A DNA stretch of 64,000 bases, from contig JAYQSI010000002.1 in the NCBI GenBank assembly GCA_038146785.1, positions 47,190-111,189 on the forward strand. The letters are read 5' to 3'. The notes under the pieces are model-generated. The model ran no database searches. It was not told the origin of the DNA and saw only the letters and a program-made list of their open reading frames with translations. Of the stretch, positions 50,853 to 60,287 are shown one piece after another. Origin of the DNA: VMDJ01 sp038146785. GTDB taxonomy: Bacteria; Pseudomonadota; Gammaproteobacteria; Chromatiales; Chromatiaceae. Numbering within the stretch: the first letter of the stretch is position 1; every line of letters starts with the position of its first letter. The position numbers and the translations under genes are program-made.

Positions 50853-53461
50853 TCGTCGAGCTCACTCATTAATATGCCAGTGAGCTTTTCTATCGCATCG
50901 TTATCGAGTGGGTTGTCTTCGTAGTCAGACAATAAGAAGGTGTCGCGCGCGACTGCGCCTTCGGTAACAACGCGTGCGCCGTGTAGGCGAACAGCTTCAC
51001 GGCGGAAAGTGTTACTGATGATCGATAGCAGACCTGGGCGGTCGCTAGTGACAACCGTCAGTTCAGTGGTTTGAGTCACCTTGTTGATTTGGTGTGAAAT
51101 CTCAGTCGCTTTATTAAAGCTTTTTTGTTGGCGAGATAAGCGACGGGTAATGACAAGTTTATCTAGCGTTGCTTGATTTAACGCTTCGGTAATCGCTTCA
51201 ATGATTTCATCTTCACGTTCTTTTGAAATGAAACTGCCATCTTCCTCGAGAATGTAATAGCTGTTCATTGAGATATCGTCACTGGTTTGACCGATGCGAG
51301 CACCCAAGATGTTTGTGACCAGCTGATCAAGAATGGCTGTGGTGGTGGCAAACAATCCATCCCGATCCTTGCCTACGGTGAGGATCTCAAGACAACCAAG
51401 TTCCTCGGCTTTGTGCGCATAAACGCGCGTCTGATCATCATCAGGAGTGTTGATCAGGATGTCGGTATGCCACGCGATCATGTCTGGCGTGGTCTGTACG
51501 AAGTAATCGTCAGTGATGGTGCGCCAGATCTCGTTGATTGCTTTCTCGGGATGCGATTTCAGTGCGGCAAATGTCTTTGCCTCTTTCTGACGTTGAATAA
51601 CAATCTGCTCTTCTTTGACGGGCTGCTCTAAACCACGTTCTAAGGCTGATTTAGTTGAATGGTAAAGGCGGTCTAATAATGCGCCTTTCCATGAGTTCCA
51701 ACGTGCAGGGTTGGTGCCGCGCATATCGGCTACCGTGAGCAGATAGAGATAGGTTAGTCGTTCAACTGAGCCGACTTTTTCTGCGAATGCTTGAATAACT
51801 TCTGGGTCATCGATGTCTTGTCGTTGCGCAGTAAAAGACATCACAAGATGTTGTTCTACCAGCCAAGCAACAAGACGGCTGTCATATTCTGATAGGTCAT
51901 GCTGACGTGAAAATTCATAGGCATCGACTTTACCGAGCTCTGAATGATCGCCACCTCGTCCTTTAGCAATATCGTGGAAGAGTGCGCCTAGATAAAGCAG
52001 TTCGGGTTTAGGTAGCTGATGAAAGAGGGTGTGGCATAAAGGACATTCGTGCTTGTGCTCTTCGAGTGATACTCGGCGGCAGTTTCGTAGCACCATGAGA
52101 ATGTGTTCATCCACGGTATAGAGATGAAACAAATCAAATTGCATTAAGCCGGTGATCTTATGAAAAGCCGGTATATAGCGTGCCAAAATGCCGTAGCGAT
52201 GCATGCGGCGAAACTCATGGGTTATGCCTGCAGGTTGACGTAACAATTCCATGAATAAGCTTTTGGCTTGGATGCTGTTACGAAGATTTTCATCAATGAG
52301 ATGGCGGTGAGCGCGTATCGAGCGAATGGTGCTTGCGCGTACGCCTTTGATTTCTGGATGTTGCTCAAGCAATAAAAAGATCTCAAGCATTGAAAGCGGA
52401 TTTTTTGCAAAAAGCCCTGGATTTATGACTTCTAGGTAACCATCGCGCGTTTGAAAGCGGCGGTTAATGGCAACCGGTTCGCCAACTTGTTTGTTGAGTA
52501 AGATCTCTTCATTGAAAAGCTGTAATAAAACTTCATTGAGTCGTTGCAAGCGAACTACCGTGCGGTAATAGGTTTGCATGAACTGCTCAACGGCTAAATT
52601 AGTGTTCTCATCGTTATAGCCAAATTGCGCAGCTAACTTGCGTTGATGCTCAAACAACAAGCGATCATCGTGTCGCCCAGTAAGTAAGTGAAGTGCGAAA
52701 CGAATGCGCCATAAAAAACGCTCGCCATCAATCAGTGTCTTGTATTCCTTTTCTGTAAGAAAGCCGCGATCGAATAGGTCTACAAGCTTGTTATCACCGT
52801 AATGACGTTTGACTACCCAACCGATAATTTGGATGTCACGTAAGCCACCAGGATTTGATTTGATATTGGGTTCAAGATCGTGGCTGCTGCCGTCTACTTT
52901 GGAATGTCGTGCTTTTTGTTCTTCTAGCTTGGCGGTAAAGAATTCATCACTTGGCCACATGTGCGAACTATTGGTTTGTTCGGACATATTATCGAATAGC
53001 GATTTATTGCCAGAGAGAAGCCGAGATTCCATTAGATTGGTAGCAACCGTCACATCTTTACGGGCTTCTTCGATGCATTCTTCTAGGGTGCGAACGCTAT
53101 GGCCAACTTCCAGTCCGATGTCCCACAGGAACATGATGAGGGGTTCTAATTGAGAGGCAAGCGTTTCGGGTTCGTCTTGTGTGAGGATTAACAGGTCAAC
53201 ATCAGAGGCGGGGTGAAGCTCACCTCGGCCATAACCGCCTACTGCGATCAAGCTAGCTGCTGAGCTGTCATCAATATGTTTTTTCCAGACGCGATGAAGC
53301 AGTTGGTCGACCAGTTCGGCGCGACCGCGAACGAGTATTTCGACAGCTTCGCCAGCATGAAATTTTTCGGCGAGTAGTTCGCGACCCGCTTTATGCGTCT
53401 GTTTGTAGTCTGCAATCGATTGTGTGCTTTGATCGAGTTGCTGCAGAAGGGTGTCGAACAT
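50849..53461 (-). CDS. glnD: Bifunctional PII uridylyltransferase/uridylyl-removing enzyme
   Basis: Nitrogen-status sensor of 870 residues that adds UMP to or removes it from PII proteins in response to glutamine. Domains in order: nucleotidyltransferase with GGYGRGELHPASDVDLLIL (about 71-90), an HD hydrolase domain with LFHDIAKGRGGDHSELG (about 490-506), and two C-terminal ACT domains (about 680-860). It is downstream of map on the minus strand with a one-base overlap, the same neighbours as in Escherichia coli. Confidence 0.97.
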   Translation of the reverse strand: MFDTLLQQLDQSTQSIADYKQTHKAGRELLAEKFHAGEAVEILVRGRAELVDQLLHRVWKKHIDDSSAASLIAVGGYGRGELHPASDVDLLILTQDEPETLASQLEPLIMFLWDIGLEVGHSVRTLEECIEEARKDVTVATNLMESRLLSGNKSLFDNMSEQTNSSHMWPSDEFFTAKLEEQKARHSKVDGSSHDLEPNIKSNPGGLRDIQIIGWVVKRHYGDNKLVDLFDRGFLTEKEYKTLIDGERFLWRIRFALHLLTGRHDDRLLFEHQRKLAAQFGYNDENTNLAVEQFMQTYYRTVVRLQRLNEVLLQLFNEEILLNKQVGEPVAINRRFQTRDGYLEVINPGLFAKNPLSMLEIFLLLEQHPEIKGVRASTIRSIRAHRHLIDENLRNSIQAKSLFMELLRQPAGITHEFRRMHRYGILARYIPAFHKITGLMQFDLFHLYTVDEHILMVLRNCRRVSLEEHKHECPLCHTLFHQLPKPELLYLGALFHDIAKGRGGDHSELGKVDAYEFSRQHDLSEYDSRLVAWLVEQHLVMSFTAQRQDIDDPEVIQAFAEKVGSVERLTYLYLLTVADMRGTNPARWNSWKGALLDRLYHSTKSALERGLEQPVKEEQIVIQRQKEAKTFAALKSHPEKAINEIWRTITDDYFVQTTPDMIAWHTDILINTPDDDQTRVYAHKAEELGCLEILTVGKDRDGLFATTTAILDQLVTNILGARIGQTSDDISMNSYYILEEDGSFISKEREDEIIEAITEALNQATLDKLVITRRLSRQQKSFNKATEISHQINKVTQTTELTVVTSDRPGLLSIISNTFRREAVRLHGARVVTEGAVARDTFLLSDYEDNPLDNDAIEKLTGILMSELDD

Positions 53462-54225
53462 TAGCGCTCTTCGTTACGCAGAGTGAGAACCTCATATCCA
53501 TCAGCGGTGCACAAAATAGTGTGTTCCCACTGAGCGGAGAGTTTTCGATCTTTGGTGATGACTGTCCAGCCATCGGGCATCAATTTGACGTGACGATTAC
53601 CGGCATTGACCATCGGTTCGATGGTGAAGGTCATGCCTTCCTGAAGTGCCATACCTGTGCCAGCTTTACCGTAGTGAAGAATTTGTGGATCTTCATGGAA
53701 GCCTTTACCGATGCCGTGACCGCAGTATTCATGCACCACACTGAAGTGTTCTGATTCGACATAGGTTTGAATGGCATGACCAATATCACCCAGGGTTGTG
53801 CCAGGTTTGACCAGCTCGATACCTGTCCATAGCGCTTTGTGGGTGACATCAACTAAACGTTGAGCGAAGGGCTGTGCTTTACCCACGAAAAACATCTTAC
53901 TGGTGTCGCCGTGGTAGCCATCTTTGATGACGGTGACATCAATATTAATGATGTCCCCGTTTTTCAGTTTCTTGTCGGCGGGTATGCCGTGACAGACGCA
54001 ATGGTTCACCGAGGTGCAGATGGATTTTGGAAATCCGCGGTAATTGAGCGGTGCAGGAATCGCATCTTGTTCGTTGACGATGTAGTCATGACAAATACGG
54101 TCTAGTTCGTCGGTTGTGACGCCCGCTTTGACATATTCTCCAATCATTTCAAGCACTTCGGCTGCTAGGCGGCCGGCGACGCGCATTTTTTCGATATCTT
54201 CTGCGGATTTGATAACAACAGGCAT
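53461..54225 (-). CDS. map: Methionine aminopeptidase, type I
   Basis: Removes the N-terminal Met from nascent proteins. The product is 254 residues with no zinc-finger extension. Metal ligands lie in NIDVTVIKDGYHGDTSKM (two Asp), EYCGHGIGKGFHEDP (His), MTFTIEPMV (Glu) and AQWEHTILCT (Glu). It is divergent from rpsB, the conserved arrangement. Confidence 0.97.
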   Translation of the reverse strand: MPVVIKSAEDIEKMRVAGRLAAEVLEMIGEYVKAGVTTDELDRICHDYIVNEQDAIPAPLNYRGFPKSICTSVNHCVCHGIPADKKLKNGDIINIDVTVIKDGYHGDTSKMFFVGKAQPFAQRLVDVTHKALWTGIELVKPGTTLGDIGHAIQTYVESEHFSVVHEYCGHGIGKGFHEDPQILHYGKAGTGMALQEGMTFTIEPMVNAGNRHVKLMPDGWTVITKDRKLSAQWEHTILCTADGYEVLTLRNEER

Positions 54226-54291
54226 GGGGTGAGTAATCCAGGCTAACGTAATGAAAACTAAAGGTTAATTCGCCCAAAATCACAGAATTTA

Positions 54292-54320
54292 TTGAGTCGG
54301 ACAAGACCCTATGGTATAAA
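54292..54320 (+). promoter_or_regulatory. Sigma-70 promoter of rpsB-tsf
   Basis: TTGAGT (54292-54297) and TATAAA (54315-54320) with a 17-base spacer. The stretch after the -10 (ACGCGCCG) is GC-rich, which is typical of promoters under stringent control. Confidence 0.7.
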
Positions 54321-54327
54321 ACGCGCC

Positions 54328-54452
54328 GTTTTGCGGCAATGGTGCAGCAAAACAACTATTCCACACACGCATTGCAACTGCTTGATCTGGGTGCCGGCTA
54401 GCCGGTGGGTTAACAGGATGCGTGGAGGCTTAACCCGAATTCGGAGATTCAA
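54328..54452 (+). ncRNA. rpsB leader RNA (probable S2 autoregulatory element)
   Basis: Untranslated leader with a CCGGCTAGCCGG palindrome (54394-54405) and a GGGTTAA / TTAACCC stem (54407-54413 with 54430-54436) next to the ribosome site. Escherichia coli rpsB has a leader through which S2 represses its own operon, and this layout is consistent with that. Confidence 0.55.
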
Positions 54453-55178
54453 ATGAGCAAAGTATCTATGCGCCAGATGCTCGAAGCAGGCGTGCATTTC
54501 GGTCACCAGACCCGTTACTGGAACCCACAGATGGCACCGTTCATCTTTGGTCAGCGTAACAAAATCCATATCATCAACCTCGAAAAATCACTGCCTCTTT
54601 TCCAAGATGCGATGAACTTCGTAGGTAAGTTAGCTTCAAACGGCGGCAAGATTATGTTCGTCGGCACTAAGCGCGCAGCGCGTGGTGTTGTTGCAGAAGA
54701 AGCACAACGTTGTGGTATGCCATACGTTAACCATCGTTGGTTAGGCGGCATGCTGACAAACTTCAAAACCATCAAGCAATCAATCAAGCGTTTGAAAGAG
54801 CTTGAGGCGATGAATGAAGATGGTTCTATGGCAGCTCGCTTTAACAAGAAAGAGCAGCTAACCCTGAATCGTGAATTGGCAAAGCTTGAGCTTAGCTTGG
54901 GCGGTATTAAAGATATGAACAGCCTGCCTGATGCGCTGTTTGTTATCGATTGTGGCCACGAAGATATCGCGATTGCTGAAGCTAATAAGCTAGGTATTCC
55001 GGTTATCGCTATCGTTGATACTAACAATGACCCTAAGGGTGTTGATTACGTTATCCCAGGTAACGATGACGCGATCCGTGCGATTCAGTTGTACGTTCAA
55101 GAAGCTTCTGCTGCTGTCTTGGAAGGTCGTACGGCTGCTGCTCGCGCTGTTGCTAGCGACAAATCAGCTGAGGCGTAA
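54453..55178 (+). CDS. rpsB: 30S ribosomal protein S2
   Basis: Ribosomal protein of 241 residues. Starts MSKVSMRQMLEAGVHFGHQT and has NPQMAPFIFGQRNKIHIINLE, FVGTKRAAR, RWLGGMLTNF and DTNNDPKGVDYVIPGNDDA, all standard S2 segments. It heads the rpsB-tsf-pyrH-frr cluster. Confidence 0.99.
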   Translation: MSKVSMRQMLEAGVHFGHQTRYWNPQMAPFIFGQRNKIHIINLEKSLPLFQDAMNFVGKLASNGGKIMFVGTKRAARGVVAEEAQRCGMPYVNHRWLGGMLTNFKTIKQSIKRLKELEAMNEDGSMAARFNKKEQLTLNRELAKLELSLGGIKDMNSLPDALFVIDCGHEDIAIAEANKLGIPVIAIVDTNNDPKGVDYVIPGNDDAIRAIQLYVQEASAAVLEGRTAAARAVASDKSAEA

Positions 55179-55198
55179 TCCAACGCTTATCGATTAGT

Positions 55199-55225
55199 CA
55201 CATCACCCGCGCTGCGGGTGATGTG
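55199..55225 (+). terminator. Attenuator hairpin between rpsB and tsf
   Basis: A perfect 12-base-pair stem with a GCT loop, followed by CTTTAC. It is likely to reduce read-through so that S2 and EF-Ts are made in different amounts. Confidence 0.65.
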
Positions 55226-55262
55226 CTTTACATGAATTTAAAAAGTTAAAGGTGATGTAATC

Positions 55263-56153
55263 ATGGCAATTACTGCTTCATTGGTTAAAGAACTTCGCGA
55301 GCGCACTGGCGCTGGCATGATGGAGTGTAAGAAAGCACTCGAAGAAACTAACGGCGATATCGAAGTTGCAATCGAAAACATGCGTAAATCTGGCCAAGCA
55401 AAAGCGGCTAAGAAAGCAGGTCGTATTGCGGCAGATGGTGTTATCAAAGTGGCTATTTCAGCTGACGGTAAGTCTGCAGCAATGGTTGAAGTTAACTGTG
55501 AAACTGACTTCGTTGCTAAAGACGAGAACTTCCAGTCATTCGCTGATGCAATTGCTAATCGTGCATTGAACAGTGATGTTGCTGATGTGGAAGCGCTTGT
55601 GGCATTGCCACTGCACGAAGGTGAAGCAACCACTATTGAAGAAGCTCGTCAGGCATTGATCTCTAAGATCGGTGAGAACATGACAGTTCGTCGCATGATG
55701 CGTTTCTCGACTTCAGGTGTTTTATCTAGCTACCTGCACGGCAACCGTATTGGTGTTGTTGTTGATACCGACCAGAATGCTGACTTGGGTCGTGATGTGG
55801 CAATGCACGTTGCTGCAGTTAACCCAGTTTGTATTGATGAGTCAGGTGTTCCTGCTGAATTACTTGAGAAAGAGCGCGACATCGTTGTGACTCAGGCTCA
55901 AGAGAGCGGTAAGCCAGCTGACATCATCGAGAAGATGGTTGAAGGTCGTATGCGTAAGTACTTGGCAGAGATCACTTTGGTTGGTCAGGCATTCGTTAAA
56001 GATCCAGACACCACCGTCGGTAAATTGCTGAGCAGCAATGGCGTAACCTTGAATAGCTTCAACCGCTTCGAAGTTGGTGAAGGTATCGAGAAGAAATCAG
56101 AAAACTTCAGAGATGAAGTTATGGCACAAGCCGCAGCAGCTCGCGGCGAGTGA
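55263..56153 (+). CDS. tsf: Elongation factor Ts
   Basis: Nucleotide-exchange factor for EF-Tu, 296 residues. The N-terminal UBA-like part is ASLVKELRERTGAGMMECKKAL, then the TDFVAKDENF exchange motif (in VNCETDFVAKDENFQSF) and the core domains. Normal full length. It is followed by a strong terminator, which sets pyrH-frr apart. Confidence 0.98.
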   Translation: MAITASLVKELRERTGAGMMECKKALEETNGDIEVAIENMRKSGQAKAAKKAGRIAADGVIKVAISADGKSAAMVEVNCETDFVAKDENFQSFADAIANRALNSDVADVEALVALPLHEGEATTIEEARQALISKIGENMTVRRMMRFSTSGVLSSYLHGNRIGVVVDTDQNADLGRDVAMHVAAVNPVCIDESGVPAELLEKERDIVVTQAQESGKPADIIEKMVEGRMRKYLAEITLVGQAFVKDPDTTVGKLLSSNGVTLNSFNRFEVGEGIEKKSENFRDEVMAQAAAARGE

Positions 56154-56160
56154 TAACATC

Positions 56161-56187
56161 AGACCCGCACCTAGTGCGGGTCTTTTG
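56161..56187 (+). terminator. Rho-independent terminator of rpsB-tsf
   Basis: AGACCCGCAC / GTGCGGGTCT with a CTA loop, then TTTGTTTT. Confidence 0.85.
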
Positions 56188-56218
56188 TTTTAGCCATAGT
56201 TAAAAGGAACCTTACCCA

Positions 56219-56941
56219 ATGCCAAATGCTCAATTACCAAAACGACTACTCCTTAAGATGAGCGGAGAAGCGCTCATGGGTGACGGTGATTTTGGTATCG
56301 ATTCAGCGACTCTGGCGCGTTATGCGGCGGATATTGCTGAGTTGGTTGCAAAGGGCATTCAAGTAGGCGTGGTTATCGGTGGAGGTAATATCTTCCGAGG
56401 CGCCGGTCTTGCGGGTGGTGGTTTTGATCGAGTTCGTGGCGATCATATGGGCATGCTAGCGACGGTGATGAACTCGCTGGCTATGCAAGACCAACTCAGC
56501 AAGCTCAATATTGATGCGCGTACCTTGTCGGCTTTCCGAATCGATACCGTTTGTGAGCCATATTCACGCGATGCAGCGGTGGCTCACCTTGAGGCTGGAC
56601 GCGTTGCGATTATGGCGGCAGGTACGGGTAACCCTTATTTCACGACTGACTCGGCAGCTAGCTTGCGCGCGATTGAGATCGGGGCTGATTTGATGATCAA
56701 AGCGACCAAAGTTGATGGTGTATATTCCGCAGATCCTAAGAAGGATCCAAATGCTGAGTTTTACGCGACTTTGACGTACGATCAGGTTTTGGCACAGGGC
56801 TTAGGCGTCATGGATGCGACAGCGGTTGTCTTGTGTAAAGAAAATAATATGCCCTTAAGGGTGATGAATATTAACGAGCAGGGCGCTCTGGCGCGCTTGG
56901 TTTCAGGCGAATCAGTTGGCACCTTGGTGACGGGAGTCTAA
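56219..56941 (+). CDS. pyrH: UMP kinase
   Basis: Amino-acid-kinase-fold UMP kinase of 240 residues for pyrimidine nucleotide synthesis. It has LLKMSGEALMGDG, VVIGGGNIFRG, TGNPYFTTDSAA and a standard C-terminus. It is followed by frr after 7 bases, the near-universal bacterial pairing. Confidence 0.98.
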   Translation: MPNAQLPKRLLLKMSGEALMGDGDFGIDSATLARYAADIAELVAKGIQVGVVIGGGNIFRGAGLAGGGFDRVRGDHMGMLATVMNSLAMQDQLSKLNIDARTLSAFRIDTVCEPYSRDAAVAHLEAGRVAIMAAGTGNPYFTTDSAASLRAIEIGADLMIKATKVDGVYSADPKKDPNAEFYATLTYDQVLAQGLGVMDATAVVLCKENNMPLRVMNINEQGALARLVSGESVGTLVTGV

Positions 56942-56948
56942 AAACGTC

Positions 56949-57506
56949 ATGATTGATGACATTAAAGAAGATGCTGCTGGCCGTATGGCGAAAAGTGTCG
57001 ATGCTTTAGGTGAAAATTTAGCAAAGGTTCGTACCGGTCGTGCGCACCCATCCATGTTGGATCACGTTGTCGTGAGCTACTACGGTGCAGATACTCCACT
57101 TAAGCAAGTGGCTAACGTCGGTGTTGAAGATGCGCGTACGTTAACCGTTCAGCCTTGGGAGCAAGGTATGGTGCAAGCGGTTGAGAAAGCGATCTTGGAA
57201 TCTAACCTTGGCGTGACTCCAAATACAGCAGGCACTCTGATTCGTTTGCCGATTCCACCTCTCACAGAAGAGCGTCGTAAAGATATGACGCGTATTGTTC
57301 GTGCTGAAGCAGAGCAGGCGCGTGTCGCGGTACGTAATATTCGTCGTGATGCCAATGGCAGCTTGAAAGAGTTGGTTAAAGAGAAGCTCATTTCAGAAGA
57401 TGATGAGCATCGTGGTCAGGAGATCATCCAGAAGTTGACCGATCAGCACGTCAACGAGATTGATCAGTTGATGGCAAAGAAAGAAGAAGACTTGATGTCG
57501 GTATAA
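56949..57506 (+). CDS. frr: Ribosome recycling factor
   Basis: A 185-residue factor that splits post-termination ribosomes with EF-G. It has VRTGRAHPSMLDHVVVSYYG, LTVQPWEQ, IRLPIPPLTEERRKDM and ARVAVRNIRRDAN, all hallmark segments. A terminator follows. Confidence 0.98.
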   Translation: MIDDIKEDAAGRMAKSVDALGENLAKVRTGRAHPSMLDHVVVSYYGADTPLKQVANVGVEDARTLTVQPWEQGMVQAVEKAILESNLGVTPNTAGTLIRLPIPPLTEERRKDMTRIVRAEAEQARVAVRNIRRDANGSLKELVKEKLISEDDEHRGQEIIQKLTDQHVNEIDQLMAKKEEDLMSV

Positions 57507-57529
57507 TCCACCGATAATAGTCACCTAAG

Positions 57530-57553
57530 CGCCGACGTTATGTCGGCGTTTTT
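57530..57553 (+). terminator. Rho-independent terminator of pyrH-frr
   Basis: CGCCGAC / GTCGGCG with a GTTAT loop and a TTTTT tail. Confidence 0.85.
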
Positions 57554-57569
57554 GTAATAGGGAATACGA

Positions 57570-58289
57570 GTGAATATACCGCGTCATATTGCCATCATCA
57601 TGGATGGTAATGGCCGATGGGCAAAGCAGCAGGGTAAGGCGAGACATCATGGCCATAAGGCAGGTGCTGAGTCGGTGCGCCGTGTTGTGCAAGCTTGCGG
57701 CGAGTTAGGCGTTGAAGCACTCACCTTATTTGCATTCAGTAGTGAGAATTGGAAGCGACCTAAGCTTGAAGTTGAGCTTTTGATGGAGCTGTTTATGACG
57801 GCTTTGTCTCGTGAGGTTAAAAGCCTAAAAAAGAACAACGTTAAGCTACGGGTGATTGGTGAGCTATCTGCATTTCCGCAGCGCTTACAAGATAAAATCC
57901 AAAAATCGATTGATGAAACAGCAGAGTGCACGGGTTTGCATCTCAATATTGCTGCTAATTATGGCGGTCGATGGGATGTGGCTAATGCCGCTAAGCAGAT
58001 CGCACGTCAGGTTCAGTTGGGCGAGTTGACCCTTGATCAGATTGATGAGAATCAGCTCAATGCCTTTACTCAATTGTCGGATTTGCCAGAAGTGGACTTA
58101 TTTATTCGCACCGGTGGTGAAGTCAGAGTAAGTAATTTTTTACTCTGGCAAATTGCCTATAGTGAGATGGTGTTTAGTGATGTGCTTTGGCCTGAGTTTG
58201 GTGAAGAGGCGTTGAAAGATGCTATTGATCAGTTTTCAAAGCGTCAGCGTCGTTTCGGTAAAACCGGTGAACAAATAGAAGAAGAGTAA
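57570..58289 (+). CDS. uppS: Undecaprenyl diphosphate synthase
   Basis: Cis-prenyltransferase of 239 residues that makes the C55 carrier for cell-wall synthesis. The diagnostic MDGNGRWAKQQGK (about 11-23) with the catalytic Asp, TLFAFSSENWKRP, and the C-terminal DLFIRTGGEVRVSNFLLWQ are present. The start is GTG, preceded by a weak GGGAA site. It is two bases from cdsA. Confidence 0.97.
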   Translation: MNIPRHIAIIMDGNGRWAKQQGKARHHGHKAGAESVRRVVQACGELGVEALTLFAFSSENWKRPKLEVELLMELFMTALSREVKSLKKNNVKLRVIGELSAFPQRLQDKIQKSIDETAECTGLHLNIAANYGGRWDVANAAKQIARQVQLGELTLDQIDENQLNAFTQLSDLPEVDLFIRTGGEVRVSNFLLWQIAYSEMVFSDVLWPEFGEEALKDAIDQFSKRQRRFGKTGEQIEEE

Positions 58290-58291
58290 TT

Positions 58292-59107
58292 ATGTTAAAG
58301 CAACGCATTTTGACCGCACTGGTTTTAATACCGATTGTGATTGGTGTGATTTTTTATGCACCCATCGAGGTGTTTGCGAGTTTTATCGGTGCCGTCTCGT
58401 TATTGGCTGCACGTGAATGGGCTAATTTAAATGGCTTAAAAACACTCGCGGGTCAGTTGCCTTACATGATTGCTGTAGCGGTTTTAGTCATGATGTTGGC
58501 GATGATGCCGGGTATCGTTTTTGTGTTGTTTGCTGCGATCACTGTTTTCTGGATTGGCAATAGCTTCACCTTGGTTATGCGTAATAAGCCACTTGAGCTT
58601 GTGGATGGTCTACGCCCGGGTATGTTGGCAATGGGTGTGTTGATTTTAAGCAGCGTATTTTTGGCGATGATCCAGTTGCATCAAACACCGGCTATTGGTT
58701 CTGGCTTAGTCATGTTTCTGTTTGTGTTGATATGGGTGGCTGATTCGGGCGCGTATTTCGCTGGACGGGCTTTCGGTAAACATAAACTTTCACCACATGT
58801 TAGCCCTGGAAAAACATGGGAAGGTGCGTTTGGCGCTTTGTTGGGCGCTGTCGTTTGCGGTGTTGTTTTACATCGTTTTGAATGGTTTGAGTTGAGCTTA
58901 ATGCAGCTTATGTTTGTTTGTGTTGCGACCGCTTGGGTGTCAATTGGTGGTGACCTCTTTGAAAGCGTGATGAAACGACAAGCGGATATGAAAGATAGCG
59001 GTAACTTGTTGCCGGGGCATGGTGGTGTGCTTGATCGTATCGATAGTTTGTTAGCCGCTGCGCCTGTTTTCTTGATGTTGGTTGCATTGGCGGGTGGCCT
59101 TAAGTGA
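58292..59107 (+). CDS. cdsA: Phosphatidate cytidylyltransferase
   Basis: Inner-membrane enzyme of 271 residues with about seven membrane segments. It makes CDP-diacylglycerol from phosphatidate and CTP. The C-terminal signature SVMKRQADMKDSGNLLPGHGG then LDRIDS is complete. The stop overlaps the GTG start of dxr. Confidence 0.97.
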   Translation: MLKQRILTALVLIPIVIGVIFYAPIEVFASFIGAVSLLAAREWANLNGLKTLAGQLPYMIAVAVLVMMLAMMPGIVFVLFAAITVFWIGNSFTLVMRNKPLELVDGLRPGMLAMGVLILSSVFLAMIQLHQTPAIGSGLVMFLFVLIWVADSGAYFAGRAFGKHKLSPHVSPGKTWEGAFGALLGAVVCGVVLHRFEWFELSLMQLMFVCVATAWVSIGGDLFESVMKRQADMKDSGNLLPGHGGVLDRIDSLLAAAPVFLMLVALAGGLK

Positions 59108-60272
59108 TTGGCGTTAGCGTTTTAGGCTCTACTGGCTCGATTGGTATCAGCACGCTGGATGTGATTGCCCAGCACCCTGAGCGTTATCGTGCTGTTGGCC
59201 TTGCTGCTAATACCGATGTGGAAGGGTTGTTCAAACAATGTGAACGTTTCCAGCCTGCTGTGGTTGCAATGGCAGATGAAGCGAGTGCGACTGAATTGGC
59301 TAAGCGACTCGCGTCTATCGGCTCTTCCATTGAGGTACTTGCCGGCGAAGCAGGTGTTATTGCGATCGCTGAGATGGTTGATGCTGAGATGGTAATGGCA
59401 GCGATTGTGGGTGCAGCGGGTTTAACGCCTACCTTGGCTGCGGTGCGTAAAGGCAAACGTATCTTACTGGCTAATAAAGAGTCGCTCGTTGTGGCGGGTG
59501 ATTTATTCATGCGTGAAGCGAAGGCCCATGATGCATTAGTCTTGCCAATTGACAGTGAACACAATGCGGTCTTTCAGTGCATGCCACAGGATTTTGATCA
59601 GGGCTTAGCTACAAAGGGCGTTAAGCGCATTTTGTTGACCGCTTCTGGCGGACCTTTTCGTACATGGTCTAAAGAGCAACTGCTATCAGTAACGCCAGAG
59701 CAAGCGTGCGCACATCCAAATTGGAGCATGGGGCGAAAGATCTCAGTTGATTCGGCAACGATGATGAACAAAGGTCTGGAAGTCATTGAAGCGCGTTGGC
59801 TATTCAATGCAACTCCGGAGCAGATCAAAGTGGTTGTTCATCCGCAGAGCGTGGTGCATTCAATGGTGCAGTATGTCGATGGTTCTGTTTTGGCTCAGTT
59901 GGGTAACCCTGATATGCGTACGCCGATTGCCCATGCGATGGCTTGGCCTGAGCGTCATGGTTCGGGCGTGGCGTCATTAGATTTGTTTGAGATCGCGCGT
60001 TTAGATTTTGAAGAGCCGGATACACAACGATTCCCCTGTTTGCGTTTAGCCTTTGATGCTGTCGCGGCGGCGGGTGTCGCGCCAGCGGTCCTCAATGCGG
60101 CGAATGAGGTCGCAGTTGATGCCTTCTTAAATAAACAACTGGCTTTTGTGCGTATCCCCGAGATTATAGAAATGGTCCTTTGCAGAATATCGAGGGTGAT
60201 CTCGATTCAGTGGATGGCTTGATGGCGATTGATCAAGCAGCGCGTGCTGCAGCGGAACAATTGCTTCACTGA
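59104..60272 (+). CDS. dxr: 1-deoxy-D-xylulose 5-phosphate reductoisomerase, 3' end frameshifted
   Basis: NADPH-dependent enzyme of the methylerythritol phosphate route to isoprenoids. It starts GTG with the nucleotide motif VLGSTGSIGISTLDV, then LANKESLVVAGDL, PIDSEHNAVFQC, and PNWSMGRKISVDSATMMNKGLE. As written the frame ends at 60222 after an unnatural tail (LCRISRVISIQWMA). With one base added near 60170-60182 it continues as QNIEGDLDSVDGLMAIDQAA to TGA at 60270-60272, a normal end. The gene is essential in bacteria relying on this pathway, so a sequence error is the likely cause. Confidence 0.93.
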
Positions 60273-60287
60273 TCGGTCTATCGAGTT

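Noticed and set aside
54309..54569. An 86-codon frame opposite the rpsB leader and start
   Set aside because: It is antisense to rpsB and its structured leader, with composition unlike a real protein.
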